A stretch of 64,000 nucleotides of DNA from UBA6059 sp040219045 (lineage in GTDB: Bacteria; Bacteroidota; Bacteroidia; Cytophagales; Cyclobacteriaceae): NCBI GenBank assembly GCA_965229505.1, contig OZ245881.1:1-64000 (forward strand). Reading direction: 5' to 3'. The position numbers and the translations under genes are program-made. The notes beneath the pieces are model-generated. The model had not been told where the DNA came from. It saw only the letters and a list, made by a program, of their open reading frames with translations, and made no database searches. This document shows, piece by piece, positions 8,835 through 16,932 of the stretch (its first letter is position 1; every line of letters starts with the position of its first letter).

Positions 8835-10235
8835 CTAACCATTGAAAAAACTTGAATGAAAATTGACCAAAAAAAGTTCCTGCCGCGATCTGGTGATGGC
8901 TGTGTACAGCCACCTTACAAATTCACTGTTGACCATTTCCTCAGTCACATAGCCCTGATCCACAAAAACCGCCTGCCATTGCCCACCTTGCGACTTATGG
9001 CAAGTCAGGGCATAAGCGAACTTCACCTGTAGCGCATTCAGGTAAGGATCTTGGCGGATTTCCTTCTGCCGCTTTTTGGGATCTTCTATATCCTCATAAT
9101 CAAGACATACCTTATCATAGAGCGCACGCGTCACTTCCATTGGTAGCGACGGACTGTCATGATGGAGCGAGTCGAGGAATATCCTGGCCTCAAAGGGCTC
9201 ATCGGGATAGTCAAGCAATTGCAGTTCCAACTCCGCAAACCTCATATCGTGAATATCTTCGAACTTTCTCACTTTGTTGATCCGTACAAAATCGCCATTC
9301 GCTAAAAAACCAGCTTTACTACCCTCATCCAGATAATGATAATTATTGCGGGCGATCATGAGCACATCTCCGGCCTCTAGTTCATTTTCAAAATAAAATA
9401 TGCGCTGACGGATGTACTGATTGTATTGATATGCCGATTTGTTGGAGCGACAAACGATCATCGTATCATCCTGTCCGTACTTGTCATAGGCGTACCGAAT
9501 GCCATCTTCGAGACGCTCGCCGGTCATTCGATAGATATCTTTATAAGGCCCTATCGTGAATGATATTGACGGTTTCTGGGAGACCAGCTGATTTCGGAGG
9601 TTGGTAGCATTGACTAAAATACCAGAACCTTGCACTTGTCTGATCACCTCTGTCAGACGAGTTTCCTGAAGTCCCATCTTAAACTTGGAAGCGATAAACT
9701 TACTATCCAGGCTGGCACTGTAGTCTTGTCCTACCGGAGGAAGCTGGGCATCATCGCCCACGATAATCAAGCGATTCGAGCTATGCTCAAAGATAAAAGC
9801 CATCACCTCCTCGAGTAGCGACTTTCTGCCGTAGGAAGAGTCACTCGACAGCATAGAGGCTTCATCGATGACGAAGACAGTACGTTTACTATAATTCTTC
9901 TGCCGCTGAAAAGCCAGCCCCCCATCTTCCCGAGCGACTTGCTTAAATATGATCTTATGTATGGTAAATGCTGACCTACCGGAATAACTGTTGATGACCT
10001 TGGCAGCCCTTCCGGTAGGTGCTAAGAGCATATACCTGTAGTTGAACAATGGAAGTAACCCTACCAGAGAGGAAATCAAGGTGGTTTTTCCAGTACCTGC
10101 ATACCCTTTCAAGATAAGTACCGGCTTATCGGTCTTTTCTGATAAGAGTTCATCCAGCTGACCAAAGAACACTTTCTGGTGGCTGGTAGGCTCAAAATCA
10201 ATTTTTCGAAGTACGACCTCTGAAGGTTTTGGCAA
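8835..10235 (-). CDS. Dda/RecD-like SF1 DNA helicase (AAA family ATPase)
   Basis: 466 residues. Walker A is GYAGTGKTT with Lys50, Walker B is VFVIDEASML, a Gln-containing motif III is GDDAQLPPVG, and the C-terminus has TCHKSQGGQW plus YTAITRSRQEL as in UvrD_C_2. The size and motif order match stand-alone SF1B helicases such as T4 Dda and short RecD-like proteins rather than RecBCD RecD. Role in DNA repair or replication restart is inferred from the family. Its start lies 57 bp from the ATG of the divergent Nudix gene. Two copies of the 10-mer in inverted orientation lie at 9975 and 10010. Confidence 0.88.
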   Translation of the reverse strand: MPKPSEVVLRKIDFEPTSHQKVFFGQLDELLSEKTDKPVLILKGYAGTGKTTLISSLVGLLPLFNYRYMLLAPTGRAAKVINSYSGRSAFTIHKIIFKQVAREDGGLAFQRQKNYSKRTVFVIDEASMLSSDSSYGRKSLLEEVMAFIFEHSSNRLIIVGDDAQLPPVGQDYSASLDSKFIASKFKMGLQETRLTEVIRQVQGSGILVNATNLRNQLVSQKPSISFTIGPYKDIYRMTGERLEDGIRYAYDKYGQDDTMIVCRSNKSAYQYNQYIRQRIFYFENELEAGDVLMIARNNYHYLDEGSKAGFLANGDFVRINKVRKFEDIHDMRFAELELQLLDYPDEPFEARIFLDSLHHDSPSLPMEVTRALYDKVCLDYEDIEDPKKRQKEIRQDPYLNALQVKFAYALTCHKSQGGQWQAVFVDQGYVTEEMVNSEFVRWLYTAITRSRQELFLVNFHSSFFNG

Positions 10236-10291
10236 AGTGGATTACGTTAAATTCGCAGGACACAAGAGCAGGATCATTGGAAGCAGCCGAT

Positions 10292-10768
10292 ATGACCCGA
10301 ACATTCGGGCACAAAGTAAGAACAAGAGTGTGTGGTATTGCCGTGAGAAACAATAAAATTCTTCTGGTAAGACATGCACCACTGGGTCCCGAGGGCTACC
10401 TCTGGTCTCCTCCGGGAGGAGGTGCGGAATATGGACTCTCCCTCAAGGAGCAATTGATAAGAGAATTTGACGAAGAAACAGGACTCCAGGTCGAAGTGGG
10501 TGAATTCATGTTCATAAACGAGTACCTCCACTCTCCTATTCATGCCATTGAGGTTTTTTTTAGCGTCAAGATTGTCTCAGGAGAGCTTGGAGTTGGTCAT
10601 GACCCGGAGTTGTCCTTCGAGAATCAAATGATCAAGGAAGTTGGTTTTCTAGACTTTGAGCAGATCAAAAAAATGAACCCTTTTACCGTTCATAACTGCT
10701 TCCGCTACTGCTCAAATATTGATGAATTGCTAAACCTGAAAGGCTATTTTATATTTCAGAATAATTGA
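10292..10768 (+). CDS. Nudix hydrolase
   Basis: About 158 residues from the ATG at 10292; the frame opens earlier at 10229, but that would overlap the divergent helicase start. The Nudix helix reads GGGAEYGLSLKEQLIREF followed by DEETGL. The REFDEE core that binds metal is intact, while the first glutamate of the Gx5Ex7 pattern is replaced by leucine (GLS instead of GES). The protein should hydrolyse a nucleoside diphosphate linked to another moiety; the substrate is unknown. It is divergent from the helicase and 66 bp ahead of the pseudopilin-like gene. Confidence 0.85.
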   Translation: MTRTFGHKVRTRVCGIAVRNNKILLVRHAPLGPEGYLWSPPGGGAEYGLSLKEQLIREFDEETGLQVEVGEFMFINEYLHSPIHAIEVFFSVKIVSGELGVGHDPELSFENQMIKEVGFLDFEQIKKMNPFTVHNCFRYCSNIDELLNLKGYFIFQNN

Positions 10769-10834
10769 ACAAATTAGCGCGGCCATTTAATATCTAAGGG
10801 CTAAAATCACTATTATTGCAAAAACTACCGTAAC

Positions 10835-11422
10835 ATGAACACCACGAAAATCCTAACTATTGTTCTATTCATTGTTGCTATCGGCTTGGGCTACTATCTG
10901 GTAGATAGTATCAAGTTCAAAATTGATGAAGAGGAGCGAATCGCCAGAATGGAAGCCAGAGTTATCAATAAGTTGATGATGATCAGAGATGCTCAGTTGG
11001 CCTTCCAAGGTGCCAATGGTCGCTATACAGCAAGTTGGGATACTTTATTGGCGTTCATCGACACGGGTCGTATCTACATCACGCAGCGCAGGGAAGAGAC
11101 TGTATTGCTCGACTATGGTGCTGAAGAAACTACCATCTATGTGGATACGCTTGGAAGTATTGCCGTTACTGACTCTATCTTCTCTAAAGCAAAATATCCT
11201 AACTTCAACTTAGCTACTTTGGCGACAATCCCGGGTACTGATAAGAGGTTTGAAATGTTCGCTGACAAAATCCTAAAGGGTGGTGTAGAAGTGGACGTCA
11301 TAGAAGTAAGAAATATTGTTCCGGTAGATCCTAGAAGAAGTGAGGACAATGAAGCCAATATAAAGAAGCCGCTTCGCTTCGGTTCTCGTACAAATATCAC
11401 TACAGCAGGTAACTGGGAATAG
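10835..11422 (+). CDS. hypothetical single-pass protein with pseudopilin-like N-terminus
   Basis: 195 residues. Residues 5-25 form one membrane helix, followed by a charged helix and the segment MMIRDAQLAFQGANGRY around residue 50, which resembles the RxAQxAYxxxNGxY pattern after the helix of type II secretion pseudopilins. There is no prepilin peptidase site I can see. The rest is unrecognised. It starts the operon with DUF3822 and coaD, a neighbourhood that I believe recurs in Bacteroidota. A periplasmic anchored protein is the most that can be claimed. Confidence 0.6.
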   Translation: MNTTKILTIVLFIVAIGLGYYLVDSIKFKIDEEERIARMEARVINKLMMIRDAQLAFQGANGRYTASWDTLLAFIDTGRIYITQRREETVLLDYGAEETTIYVDTLGSIAVTDSIFSKAKYPNFNLATLATIPGTDKRFEMFADKILKGGVEVDVIEVRNIVPVDPRRSEDNEANIKKPLRFGSRTNITTAGNWE

Positions 11423-11427
11423 GTCCA

Positions 11428-12318
11428 TTGAGCACACTCACCGCACCGGATTTTAGACTAGTAAGCAAAATCAAGGATGAGCGCTTTGATGTTGACGATT
11501 TGCAGAACTATGCCCTTTCCATTCAGATAGGAAACAAGGATCTGCAGTTCTGCGTCACTGATGTGCGCTCTAACCAATGCCTTCTGCTCGAAGACTTTGT
11601 GCTAGAGGGTGTTAAGACCATCAACGGACGGATTGAAGTCATCAAAAAGCTATTTGAAAGCCATCATTTGCTGATGGCCGGCTTTTGGAATAGCATAAGG
11701 GTAGCTATGAAGACGCACAAGTTTTCATTGGTGCCCTCTTCCCATTTTGATAAGGATTCGGTAGTCGAGTATCTCGTGGTGAATAGCGAGATCAATCCGA
11801 AGATCGAAGAGGTATATTACTACAGACATATCAAGTCAAGTGCCATCAATGTCTTCTCTGCGGATAAGAAGCTAATGGCGTGGCTCAATGAGCTCTACGC
11901 CAATAAGAACGTCCAGATCGTGCATCAGGGAAGTGCTTTGATAGAAGGCATTCTGAGAAACGACGATCACTCACGCGAGCGGATGATGTTTTGTCTCATG
12001 GACAAAGGCATCTTGCATGTGGTGGTGACTCATCAGCAGAAGCTGTTGTACTACAATCAGTTCGCAGTGCGCATCAGTAATGACTACCTCAAGTACGTCA
12101 TGCTGGTCTTTAAGGAGTTGGGACTTAGCCAAAAAGAAACGAAGCTGCTAGTGTGGGGCAATATCTCACAGCAGTCGCCTCACGTACTCTTAATGAAGAA
12201 GTACATCCGTCACATCTCATTTGGCAGCCGGCCTTCTTTCTTGAAATTCAATTTCGAATTTGACCAGGTGCCTGATCATCAGTACTTTGATCTGATGAGC
12301 GTATTCCTATGTGACTGA
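11428..12318 (+). CDS. DUF3822 family protein
   Basis: 296 residues starting from a TTG codon 5 bp after the previous stop; the N-terminal pattern STLTAPDFRLVSKIKDE and the later LCLxD-type strands fit the DUF3822 family, which I know to be placed next to coaD in Bacteroidota. The family is thought to adopt an actin-like ATPase fold, but no biochemical role is known. No signal peptide or membrane segment. Probably co-transcribed with the preceding membrane protein and with coaD 64 bp downstream. Confidence 0.78.
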   Translation: MSTLTAPDFRLVSKIKDERFDVDDLQNYALSIQIGNKDLQFCVTDVRSNQCLLLEDFVLEGVKTINGRIEVIKKLFESHHLLMAGFWNSIRVAMKTHKFSLVPSSHFDKDSVVEYLVVNSEINPKIEEVYYYRHIKSSAINVFSADKKLMAWLNELYANKNVQIVHQGSALIEGILRNDDHSRERMMFCLMDKGILHVVVTHQQKLLYYNQFAVRISNDYLKYVMLVFKELGLSQKETKLLVWGNISQQSPHVLLMKKYIRHISFGSRPSFLKFNFEFDQVPDHQYFDLMSVFLCD

Positions 12319-12382
12319 GCGTCACAATTCGTGACCTAGCTAATTTTACCTATCTTGATAATTAGAAACCTATTCGCCTATC

Positions 12383-12841
12383 ATGGATAAGAAAATTGCG
12401 CTTTTTCCAGGGTCATTTGATCCATTTACCAAGGGACATGAAGATATCGTACTCAGGAGTCTGGCGCTATTTGATGAGGTGATTATCGCACTCGGTCACA
12501 ACACGAAGAAGTCGCGCTACTTTGAGGTAAACCGAATGATTCAATACATAGAAAAGGCATTTGAAGGCAATGATCGGGTAAGGATCGTAAAATACAATGA
12601 GCTTACCGCCAGCTTAGCCAAGAAGTACAATGCCAGCTTTATGGTCAGGGGCCTTCGCAACACCACTGACTTTGAGTATGAAAACGGGATCTCCCAGATC
12701 AACCGATCACTCAATGATAAGCTGGAGACGGTGTTCCTGATTACCTCCCCCAGTCTTGCTCCTATCAGCTCCAGTATCATCCGCGAAGTACATAAGTATG
12801 GGGGTGATGTGCGGGAGTTTTTGCCTTTTGAGTTGGATTAA
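12383..12841 (+). CDS. coaD: phosphopantetheine adenylyltransferase
   Basis: 152 residues, normal for CoaD. The nucleotidyltransferase motif FPGSFDPFTKGH (residues 8-19) holds the T/HxGH catalytic site, VRGLRNTTDFEYE binds phosphopantetheine, and ISSSIIRE is the C-terminal ATP site. It transfers AMP to 4'-phosphopantetheine, the penultimate step of coenzyme A synthesis in the cytoplasm. Last gene of the operon beginning at 10835; the repeat island starts directly after its stop. Confidence 0.97.
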   Translation: MDKKIALFPGSFDPFTKGHEDIVLRSLALFDEVIIALGHNTKKSRYFEVNRMIQYIEKAFEGNDRVRIVKYNELTASLAKKYNASFMVRGLRNTTDFEYENGISQINRSLNDKLETVFLITSPSLAPISSSIIREVHKYGGDVREFLPFELD

Positions 12842-12936
12842 TCTAGTAACTCATAGTGTTTCAAACCAGCCTTAGTCTCTAGCTGAGACGGAAATCAAAG
12901 TGAGGTTCTGAACTAATCTAGATAGGATTGACTTAA

Positions 12937-12962
12937 GACACCAGCGACACGCTGGCGCCAGC
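12937..12962 (-). repeat. REP-like hairpin family A, copy 1
   Basis: On the minus strand the element reads GCTGGCGC, stem CAGCG, loop TGT, stem CGCTG, then GTGTC. Same layout as copies at 13689, 14004, 14060 and 33939. Confidence 0.8.
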
Positions 12963-13017
12963 TATAGATTTGTCAATCGATCACTATTCATTTTGTGAAG
13001 CTCTTAATACATGCTTT

Positions 13018-13041
13018 ATGTTTCGTGAGGACACGAAACAT
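13018..13041. repeat. REP-like hairpin family B, copy 1
   Basis: Perfect 10-bp inverted repeat ATGTTTCGTG / CACGAAACAT around the loop AGGA, followed by GGCGGGGGCCAACTC. A related hairpin with the complementary loop TCCT and a similar flank is at 34149-34170. Confidence 0.7.
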
Positions 13042-13156
13042 GGCGGGGGCCAACTCGGGACGCATAGTTCTTTCAATAAAAAGCACATATTTGTAATGGT
13101 TTATGGCTCTGAAGGAGCTAAGGAAAACAAGCTTGTGTTTATTAAATTGATCAATT

Positions 13157-13363
13157 ATGAAAGTATTACTCGATATAAAAGATAATAGAGCATTGCATTT
13201 GATGGAAGTCCTTAAAAGTCTTCCTTACGTGCGCACTAAGCAACTCACAGACGAAAAAGCCCTTCTTCTTGAAGAGATTAGAGAAGCCGCAGAAGAGATG
13301 GAGCTAATTCAGCAAGGTAAAAAACAAGCTCGAAACGCTGAAGATTTTCTCAATGCGCTATGA
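13157..13363 (+). CDS. small antitoxin-like protein of a RelE/ParE-type module
   Basis: 68 residues, acidic and probably helical: a short N-terminal beta-like stretch (MKVLLDIKDNRALHLMEVL) then a Glu-rich helix and a C-terminal QARNAEDFLNAL tail that looks like a toxin-binding segment. Its last 11 bp overlap the start of a RelE/ParE-like toxin frame, the usual arrangement for type II toxin-antitoxin pairs. No DNA-binding domain is obvious. The antitoxin appears intact while the toxin is frameshifted. Identification rests mainly on context. Confidence 0.7.
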   Translation: MKVLLDIKDNRALHLMEVLKSLPYVRTKQLTDEKALLLEEIREAAEEMELIQQGKKQARNAEDFLNAL

Positions 13364-13681
13364 GGTTAAATCCATTTCTATCTTCGAAAAACAAGCCAAA
13401 CGGCTAGTTAAAAAATACCCCTCTCTCAAAAATGAACTCCTGGGACTAATTCGGGAACTAAAAGAACGGCCTGACCTAGGAACCCCCCTAGGCTATGGCT
13501 GTTACAAAATCCGTTTGGGCATCAGGTCTAAGGAAAAGGAAAATCCGGTGGTGGCAGGGTCATTACCTGTGTGAAAGTGCAAAAGGAGAATGTCTTTCTA
13601 CTGTCGATCTTCGATAAATCTAAGCAAGCAACTATCTCTGATAAAGAACTAAAAGAGCTTCTTCAACTCATACCTGACTAA
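13353..13681 (+). pseudogene. RelE/ParE-type toxin, frameshifted
   Basis: The frame from ATG 13353 reads RYEVKSISIFEKQAKRLVKK, LKNELLGLIRELKERP and CYKIRLGIRSK, as in RelE/ParE toxins, and then stops early at 13574. A shift of one base near 13532-13541, inside a purine run (aaggaaaaggaaaa), restores the expected C-terminal half: SGGGRVITCVKV, VFLLSIFDKS and a final KELLQLIPD ending at 13681. The intact protein would be about 109 residues, normal for the family. A missing G in the run explains it best. Either the toxin is dead, the base was lost in assembly, or the run causes slippage. Confidence 0.75.
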
Positions 13682-13688
13682 ACACCCA

Positions 13689-13714
13689 GGCACCAGCGAC
13701 ACGCTGGCGCCAGC
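13689..13714 (-). repeat. REP-like hairpin family A, copy 2
   Basis: Minus strand: GCTGGCGC, stem CAGCG, loop TGT, stem CGCTG, then GTGCC. Confidence 0.8.
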
Positions 13715-14003
13715 TTAGGGCCTTCTTGGAAAGGATGGCTAGTAGCCTAAAATCCTGTGCTTATAAGTTTTAGAACTTATGCCTATAAAAAATAAATTTC
13801 ATGCTTATGAAATTTATTTCCTTGCCTATAGAATTCTGAAATGATCCCTAAGTCTCCCTCTAGTCTTAGCGTCTCGCTAAGTCATAAATCTACTACCAAT
13901 TGATGTCATTAATCAAAATGGTAGGTTTCAATTATAGGCCTTTTGAAATACTCTTATTGGTCTCAGCGAGACATATAGACCGGTGTTGGTGACTAAACAC
14001 CCA

Positions 14004-14029
14004 GGCACCAGCGACACGCTGGCGCCAGC
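14004..14029 (-). repeat. REP-like hairpin family A, copy 3
   Basis: Minus strand: GCTGGCGC, stem CAGCG, loop TGT, stem CGCTG, then GTGCC. Identical to copy 2 including the flanking AACACCCAGG on the plus strand. Confidence 0.8.
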
Positions 14030-14059
14030 TAGAGGGGAGACGCTAAGACCAGTGTTAGA

Positions 14060-14085
14060 GACACAAGCGACACGCTTGCGCCAGC
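14060..14085 (-). repeat. REP-like hairpin family A, copy 4 (compensated stem)
   Basis: Minus strand: GCTGGCGC, stem AAGCG, loop TGT, stem CGCTT, then GTGTC. Both stem ends differ from copies 1-3 in a way that keeps the base pair (C-G to A-T), which argues for selection on the hairpin. Confidence 0.8.
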
Positions 14086-14090
14086 TAGGG

Positions 14091-14486
14091 CTAGAGGGAA
14101 TCAAAAGCCGCGCCGAAAAGTAATATGCCAGCTATAGAGATTAGTATTATTAATGATACTAAAATCAGTCTTTTCTTTTCTTGAATGTATTCATTGTAAG
14201 CTTTTTGATAATCGGAATTTTTCAGATTGTTATCAATTATATCAGGAAATGAACCCTCGAATAAGTACCCATTATCAAAAGTTTCGATTAAAACATACTC
14301 TCCTAAATTTTCATTAGTTAGTTTTTCATTCAGAAAAACTATTGTTCTAGCAGAATTAGTTTTCACCTTCTTAAAATTACCAATGAAGACTATCAACACA
14401 ACAAACAAAAAGACAGCTAGACCGTATAACAGGCTTAAAATCATATTCACTCTTTTACTTTGACGTATTAAATTGAAGAGACGCAT
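14091..14486 (-). CDS. hypothetical membrane protein, AT-rich accessory gene
   Basis: From the ATG at 14486 about 131 residues; the frame opens at 14543. Two membrane helices: one near the N-terminus (MILSLLYGLAVFLFVVLIVF) and one at the C-terminus (LILVSLIILISIAGILLFGA), with a soluble, charged middle of about 65 residues. I recognise no family. Its codon use is much more AT-rich than the neighbouring housekeeping genes and it is bracketed by REP-like repeats, consistent with acquired DNA. Confidence 0.55.
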   Translation of the reverse strand: MRLFNLIRQSKRVNMILSLLYGLAVFLFVVLIVFIGNFKKVKTNSARTIVFLNEKLTNENLGEYVLIETFDNGYLFEGSFPDIIDNNLKNSDYQKAYNEYIQEKKRLILVSLIILISIAGILLFGAAFDSL

Positions 14487-14609
14487 TAAAACCAAATGAA
14501 CCAGATAGCCCAAACAATGATTGGGCAAATTCCTCTTGTCCACCCACCACTACCCCTCTCTAGTCTTAGCGTCTCGCTGAGATTAATATCCAGGGCTTAA
14601 TTGAAATCA

Positions 14610-15278
14610 TCAATCCAACAACTTATAATACTCCTGCATCACGTACCTCACCGTGCGGTAGGAATTGTACAGCGCCTGGCGCGTGTTGCGCACATCCATC
14701 CAACGGACGTCTTCGATGCTCTCCCCTGTTTGAGGCTTCATCTGAGAGTCGTCGAGGCATTTCATCTTGTACCAGTGAGTCTTCTTAAGGACATACTTGT
14801 TGTTGCGCATGTAGGTGTGCCAGGTAGCGCAGATTTTTTCTTCCAGCTCTACCTTGACGTTGGTCTCCTCTTCCACTTCCCTAACTGCTCCGACTTTAGG
14901 CTTTTCACGCTTTTCCAGCTTCCCCTTGGGCAAGTCCCATTTCTTGAGGCGGTAGATCAGCAAGGCTAGTCCGTCTTTGTGCACTACACCGCCACCTGCT
15001 TCTATCACCTTAAACTTATCTTTGATATATGCCACTGCGGCCTTACGCTTGGATACGGCAAAGGTGATATTGTCAAGCTCTTTGAACTTGCGATGGGTCA
15101 TGAGCTTGAGCAGTTCGTCGATGTGCTCATGGGAAGCATCCCAGATCAACACATCATCAATCAGTTTTTTGGGTACACTGCTGTCACTACCATCAATGAC
15201 ATGATCGAAATCATCTCGATTGATGCGGTCATCAAGTTTCTTGATGTAGACAGGGATATCGTTGATGAAGATTTTCAA
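14610..15278 (-). CDS. Nudix domain protein beside pyrE
   Basis: 222 residues. The N-terminal 90 residues are unassigned (KIFINDIPVYI start), followed by a Nudix domain with the box GKLEKREKPKVGAVREVEEE, then TNV. All acidic residues of Gx5Ex7REVxEE are present; the usual following glycine is Asn. The protein is divergent from pyrE with a 96-bp spacer, a pairing I believe is common in Bacteroidota. Substrate unknown, possibly a nucleotide by-product of pyrimidine metabolism, which is inference from position only. Confidence 0.85.
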   Translation of the reverse strand: MKIFINDIPVYIKKLDDRINRDDFDHVIDGSDSSVPKKLIDDVLIWDASHEHIDELLKLMTHRKFKELDNITFAVSKRKAAVAYIKDKFKVIEAGGGVVHKDGLALLIYRLKKWDLPKGKLEKREKPKVGAVREVEEETNVKVELEEKICATWHTYMRNNKYVLKKTHWYKMKCLDDSQMKPQTGESIEDVRWMDVRNTRQALYNSYRTVRYVMQEYYKLLD

Positions 15279-15374
15279 TGTTCCCTATTGGGGTACCTAA
15301 AGAAAGTCATTCTTAACGGATACATCTAGTGCTCTAGCCAAAAAATAATTCATTTTTTAAACTAATTTCGAGGC

Positions 15375-16025
15375 ATGGGTTTTGAACATAGTAAGCCGGA
15401 AATAGCCGAAAAGATTGCACACCATCTTTTAGAGATTAAAGCCATCAAACTCAATCAGGAGTCGCCGTTTCAATGGGCCTCTGGGTGGAAGTCGCCCATC
15501 TACTGTGATAACAGACTGACCCTGTCCTACCCGGCCATCAGAAGCCTGGTCAAGAAGTACCTGATCGATGAGATCAGACGCTGCTATCCCAACTGTGAGG
15601 CCATTGCCGGAGTGGCTACAGCAGGGATTCCTCAGGGCGCATTGGTAGCGGACGAAATGGAACTGCCCTTTCTCTATGTACGATCAAAACCAAAAGGGCA
15701 TGGCATGGAAAACCTGATCGAAGGTCGGGTAGATGCCAGAGCTAAAGTAGTAGTGATCGAAGATTTGGTATCTACCGGTGGCAGTTCGCTCAAAGCCGTG
15801 GAGGCGCTGCGAAAAGAAGGAGTCGAAGTATTAGGCATGGCTGCCATCTTCACTTATGGCTTCCAAAAGGCCGAAGACAATTTCAAAGAAGCTGATGTAA
15901 ACCTCATCTGCATCAGCAACTACGATGCGCTGCTTAGACAAGCCTTGAAATCCGGGTATGTCCAGGAGGCTGATATTCCGTTGCTGGAAAAATGGAAGGC
16001 CGATCCTGCCGGCTGGGGTCAGTAA
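15375..16025 (+). CDS. pyrE: orotate phosphoribosyltransferase
   Basis: 216 residues, normal for the family. The PRPP-binding loop is VVVIEDLVSTGGSSLKAVEA; ASGWKSPIYCDNR and YVRSKPKGHG are further active-site segments. The enzyme joins orotate and PRPP to form OMP, the fifth step of UMP synthesis. A TAATTTCG sequence at 15362-15369, one base off the TAnnTTTG box, lies just upstream of the ATG. Cytoplasmic; no operon partner on this strand. Confidence 0.96.
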   Translation: MGFEHSKPEIAEKIAHHLLEIKAIKLNQESPFQWASGWKSPIYCDNRLTLSYPAIRSLVKKYLIDEIRRCYPNCEAIAGVATAGIPQGALVADEMELPFLYVRSKPKGHGMENLIEGRVDARAKVVVIEDLVSTGGSSLKAVEALRKEGVEVLGMAAIFTYGFQKAEDNFKEADVNLICISNYDALLRQALKSGYVQEADIPLLEKWKADPAGWGQ

Positions 16026-16076
16026 CAAGGGCAATCACCAAAATTCATTTGGCTTAATCAACGCTACCAGCGCGAT

Positions 16077-16157
16077 ACTATTAAGTAAAACTTGATTTTC
16101 CATTACCTCTCCCTAACCCTCTCATGGAGAGGGATAGATGGCGTTTTACTTAATAGT
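16077..16157. repeat. composite inverted repeat (MITE-like)
   Basis: Perfect 15-bp terminal inverted repeats ACTATTAAGTAAAAC (16077-16091) and GTTTTACTTAATAGT (16143-16157) flank an inner hairpin formed by CCTCTCC and GGAGAGG (16106-16132). The right arm contains the stop codon of the TIGR02757 gene (16150-16152). No transposase is present. Confidence 0.75.
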
Positions 16158-16932
16158 CTCCCAACACACCCAGACCGAATAAAGCAAAATCATATTTGAC
16201 CGGATCCTGAGGATCATATTTCTTGAGATTGGAGGTAAGCTCCAGCGCAGTTTGCCAATCGGTTCCCTTTCGGGTAATCAAATTGAATCTTCTTGCTACT
16301 CGATCCACATGAAGATCGCAAGGACATACAAGCTGCGAAGGCCTGATCTTCTTCCAAAGTCCAAAATCCACGCCCTTGTCATCCTGCCGCACCATCCAGC
16401 GTAGGTACATATTGAGGCGCTTGCAAGCCGATTTCCGCGCAGGAGTGGCGATGTGCTTTCGTGTCCGATGGGGTGTTTCTGGTAAGTCAAAAAACTGATG
16501 GTGGAAATTGGCCAAACCGACCTCCATATCTTCATCATCCTCACCAAGCCCGATGATAAAGGCCTCCTCCAGCGACTCATGCTGCTGATAGAAGTGCTTC
16601 AGCCAATGAATAAAATAAAGGGTATCTGTTGCATTGAAGGTCCGGTGCTTGAATGCAGTAAACGGCTTTAGATCAGACTCCTCGTGATGCAAGATGAATT
16701 GATAGGGATCATTGTCCATCATGCCGAACAGCTCCTGACACTTATTGATGATCGTGACACGCTGACCCCATGCCAGTACAGCCGCCCAAAACCCGGTAAT
16801 CTCTATATCCTGTTGCTTGGAGTATTGGTGTGGAATACTGATGGGATCATCTTTGATGAAGCCCGGCTGATTAAACAGCTCCACCTGCTCATCAAGAAAT
16901 GCCTTGAAGTCCTGCTTTGATGGTCTTCCCAT
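16150..16932 (-). CDS. TIGR02757/DUF2400 family protein
   Basis: 260 residues. Matches the TIGR02757 family by the segments FWAAVLAWGQRVTIINK, FKHRTFNATD, CKRLNMYLRWMVR and the C-terminal CDLHVDRVARRFNL plus DPVKYDFALFGLGV. The C-terminal half recalls helix-hairpin-helix DNA glycosylases, but no function is shown for the family. Its start at 16932 abuts the stop of the LysM gene at 16933, so the two are co-transcribed. The last residues and the stop fall in the right arm of an inverted repeat, so the C-terminus may have been reset by an insertion. Confidence 0.88.
   Translation of the reverse strand: MGRPSKQDFKAFLDEQVELFNQPGFIKDDPISIPHQYSKQQDIEITGFWAAVLAWGQRVTIINKCQELFGMMDNDPYQFILHHEESDLKPFTAFKHRTFNATDTLYFIHWLKHFYQQHESLEEAFIIGLGEDDEDMEVGLANFHHQFFDLPETPHRTRKHIATPARKSACKRLNMYLRWMVRQDDKGVDFGLWKKIRPSQLVCPCDLHVDRVARRFNLITRKGTDWQTALELTSNLKKYDPQDPVKYDFALFGLGVLGDY

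Larger units (their letters stand above)
12842..13156. other. repeat-containing intergenic region
   Basis: No gene supported in these 315 bp. It holds one REP-like hairpin (12937-12962), a second perfect inverted repeat with loop AGGA (13018-13041) and the probable promoter region of the toxin-antitoxin pair. An open frame from 12970 to 13185 begins with TTG, crosses the hairpin and has no family resemblance, so it was not called. Confidence 0.7.
13682..14090. other. repeat-rich intergenic region
   Basis: No gene supported in about 410 bp. It holds three family A hairpins (13689, 14004, 14060) and a separate inverted repeat CTTAGCG-TCT-CGCTAAG near 13865-13881 whose relatives (TTAGCG..CGCTGAG) occur at about 14565. 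The middle part (13750-13850) is AT-rich with no recognisable signal. Confidence 0.7.

Noticed and set aside
9975..10019. Inverted pair of 10-mers inside the helicase gene as a terminator, as uptake-sequence pairs can be
   Set aside because: The pair is 25 bp apart within coding sequence, has no T-run and is the only inverted close pair in the window.
12970..13185. Possible 71-codon gene upstream of the antitoxin
   Set aside because: It starts with TTG, runs through the family B hairpin, shows no family resemblance and overlaps the antitoxin start in another frame.
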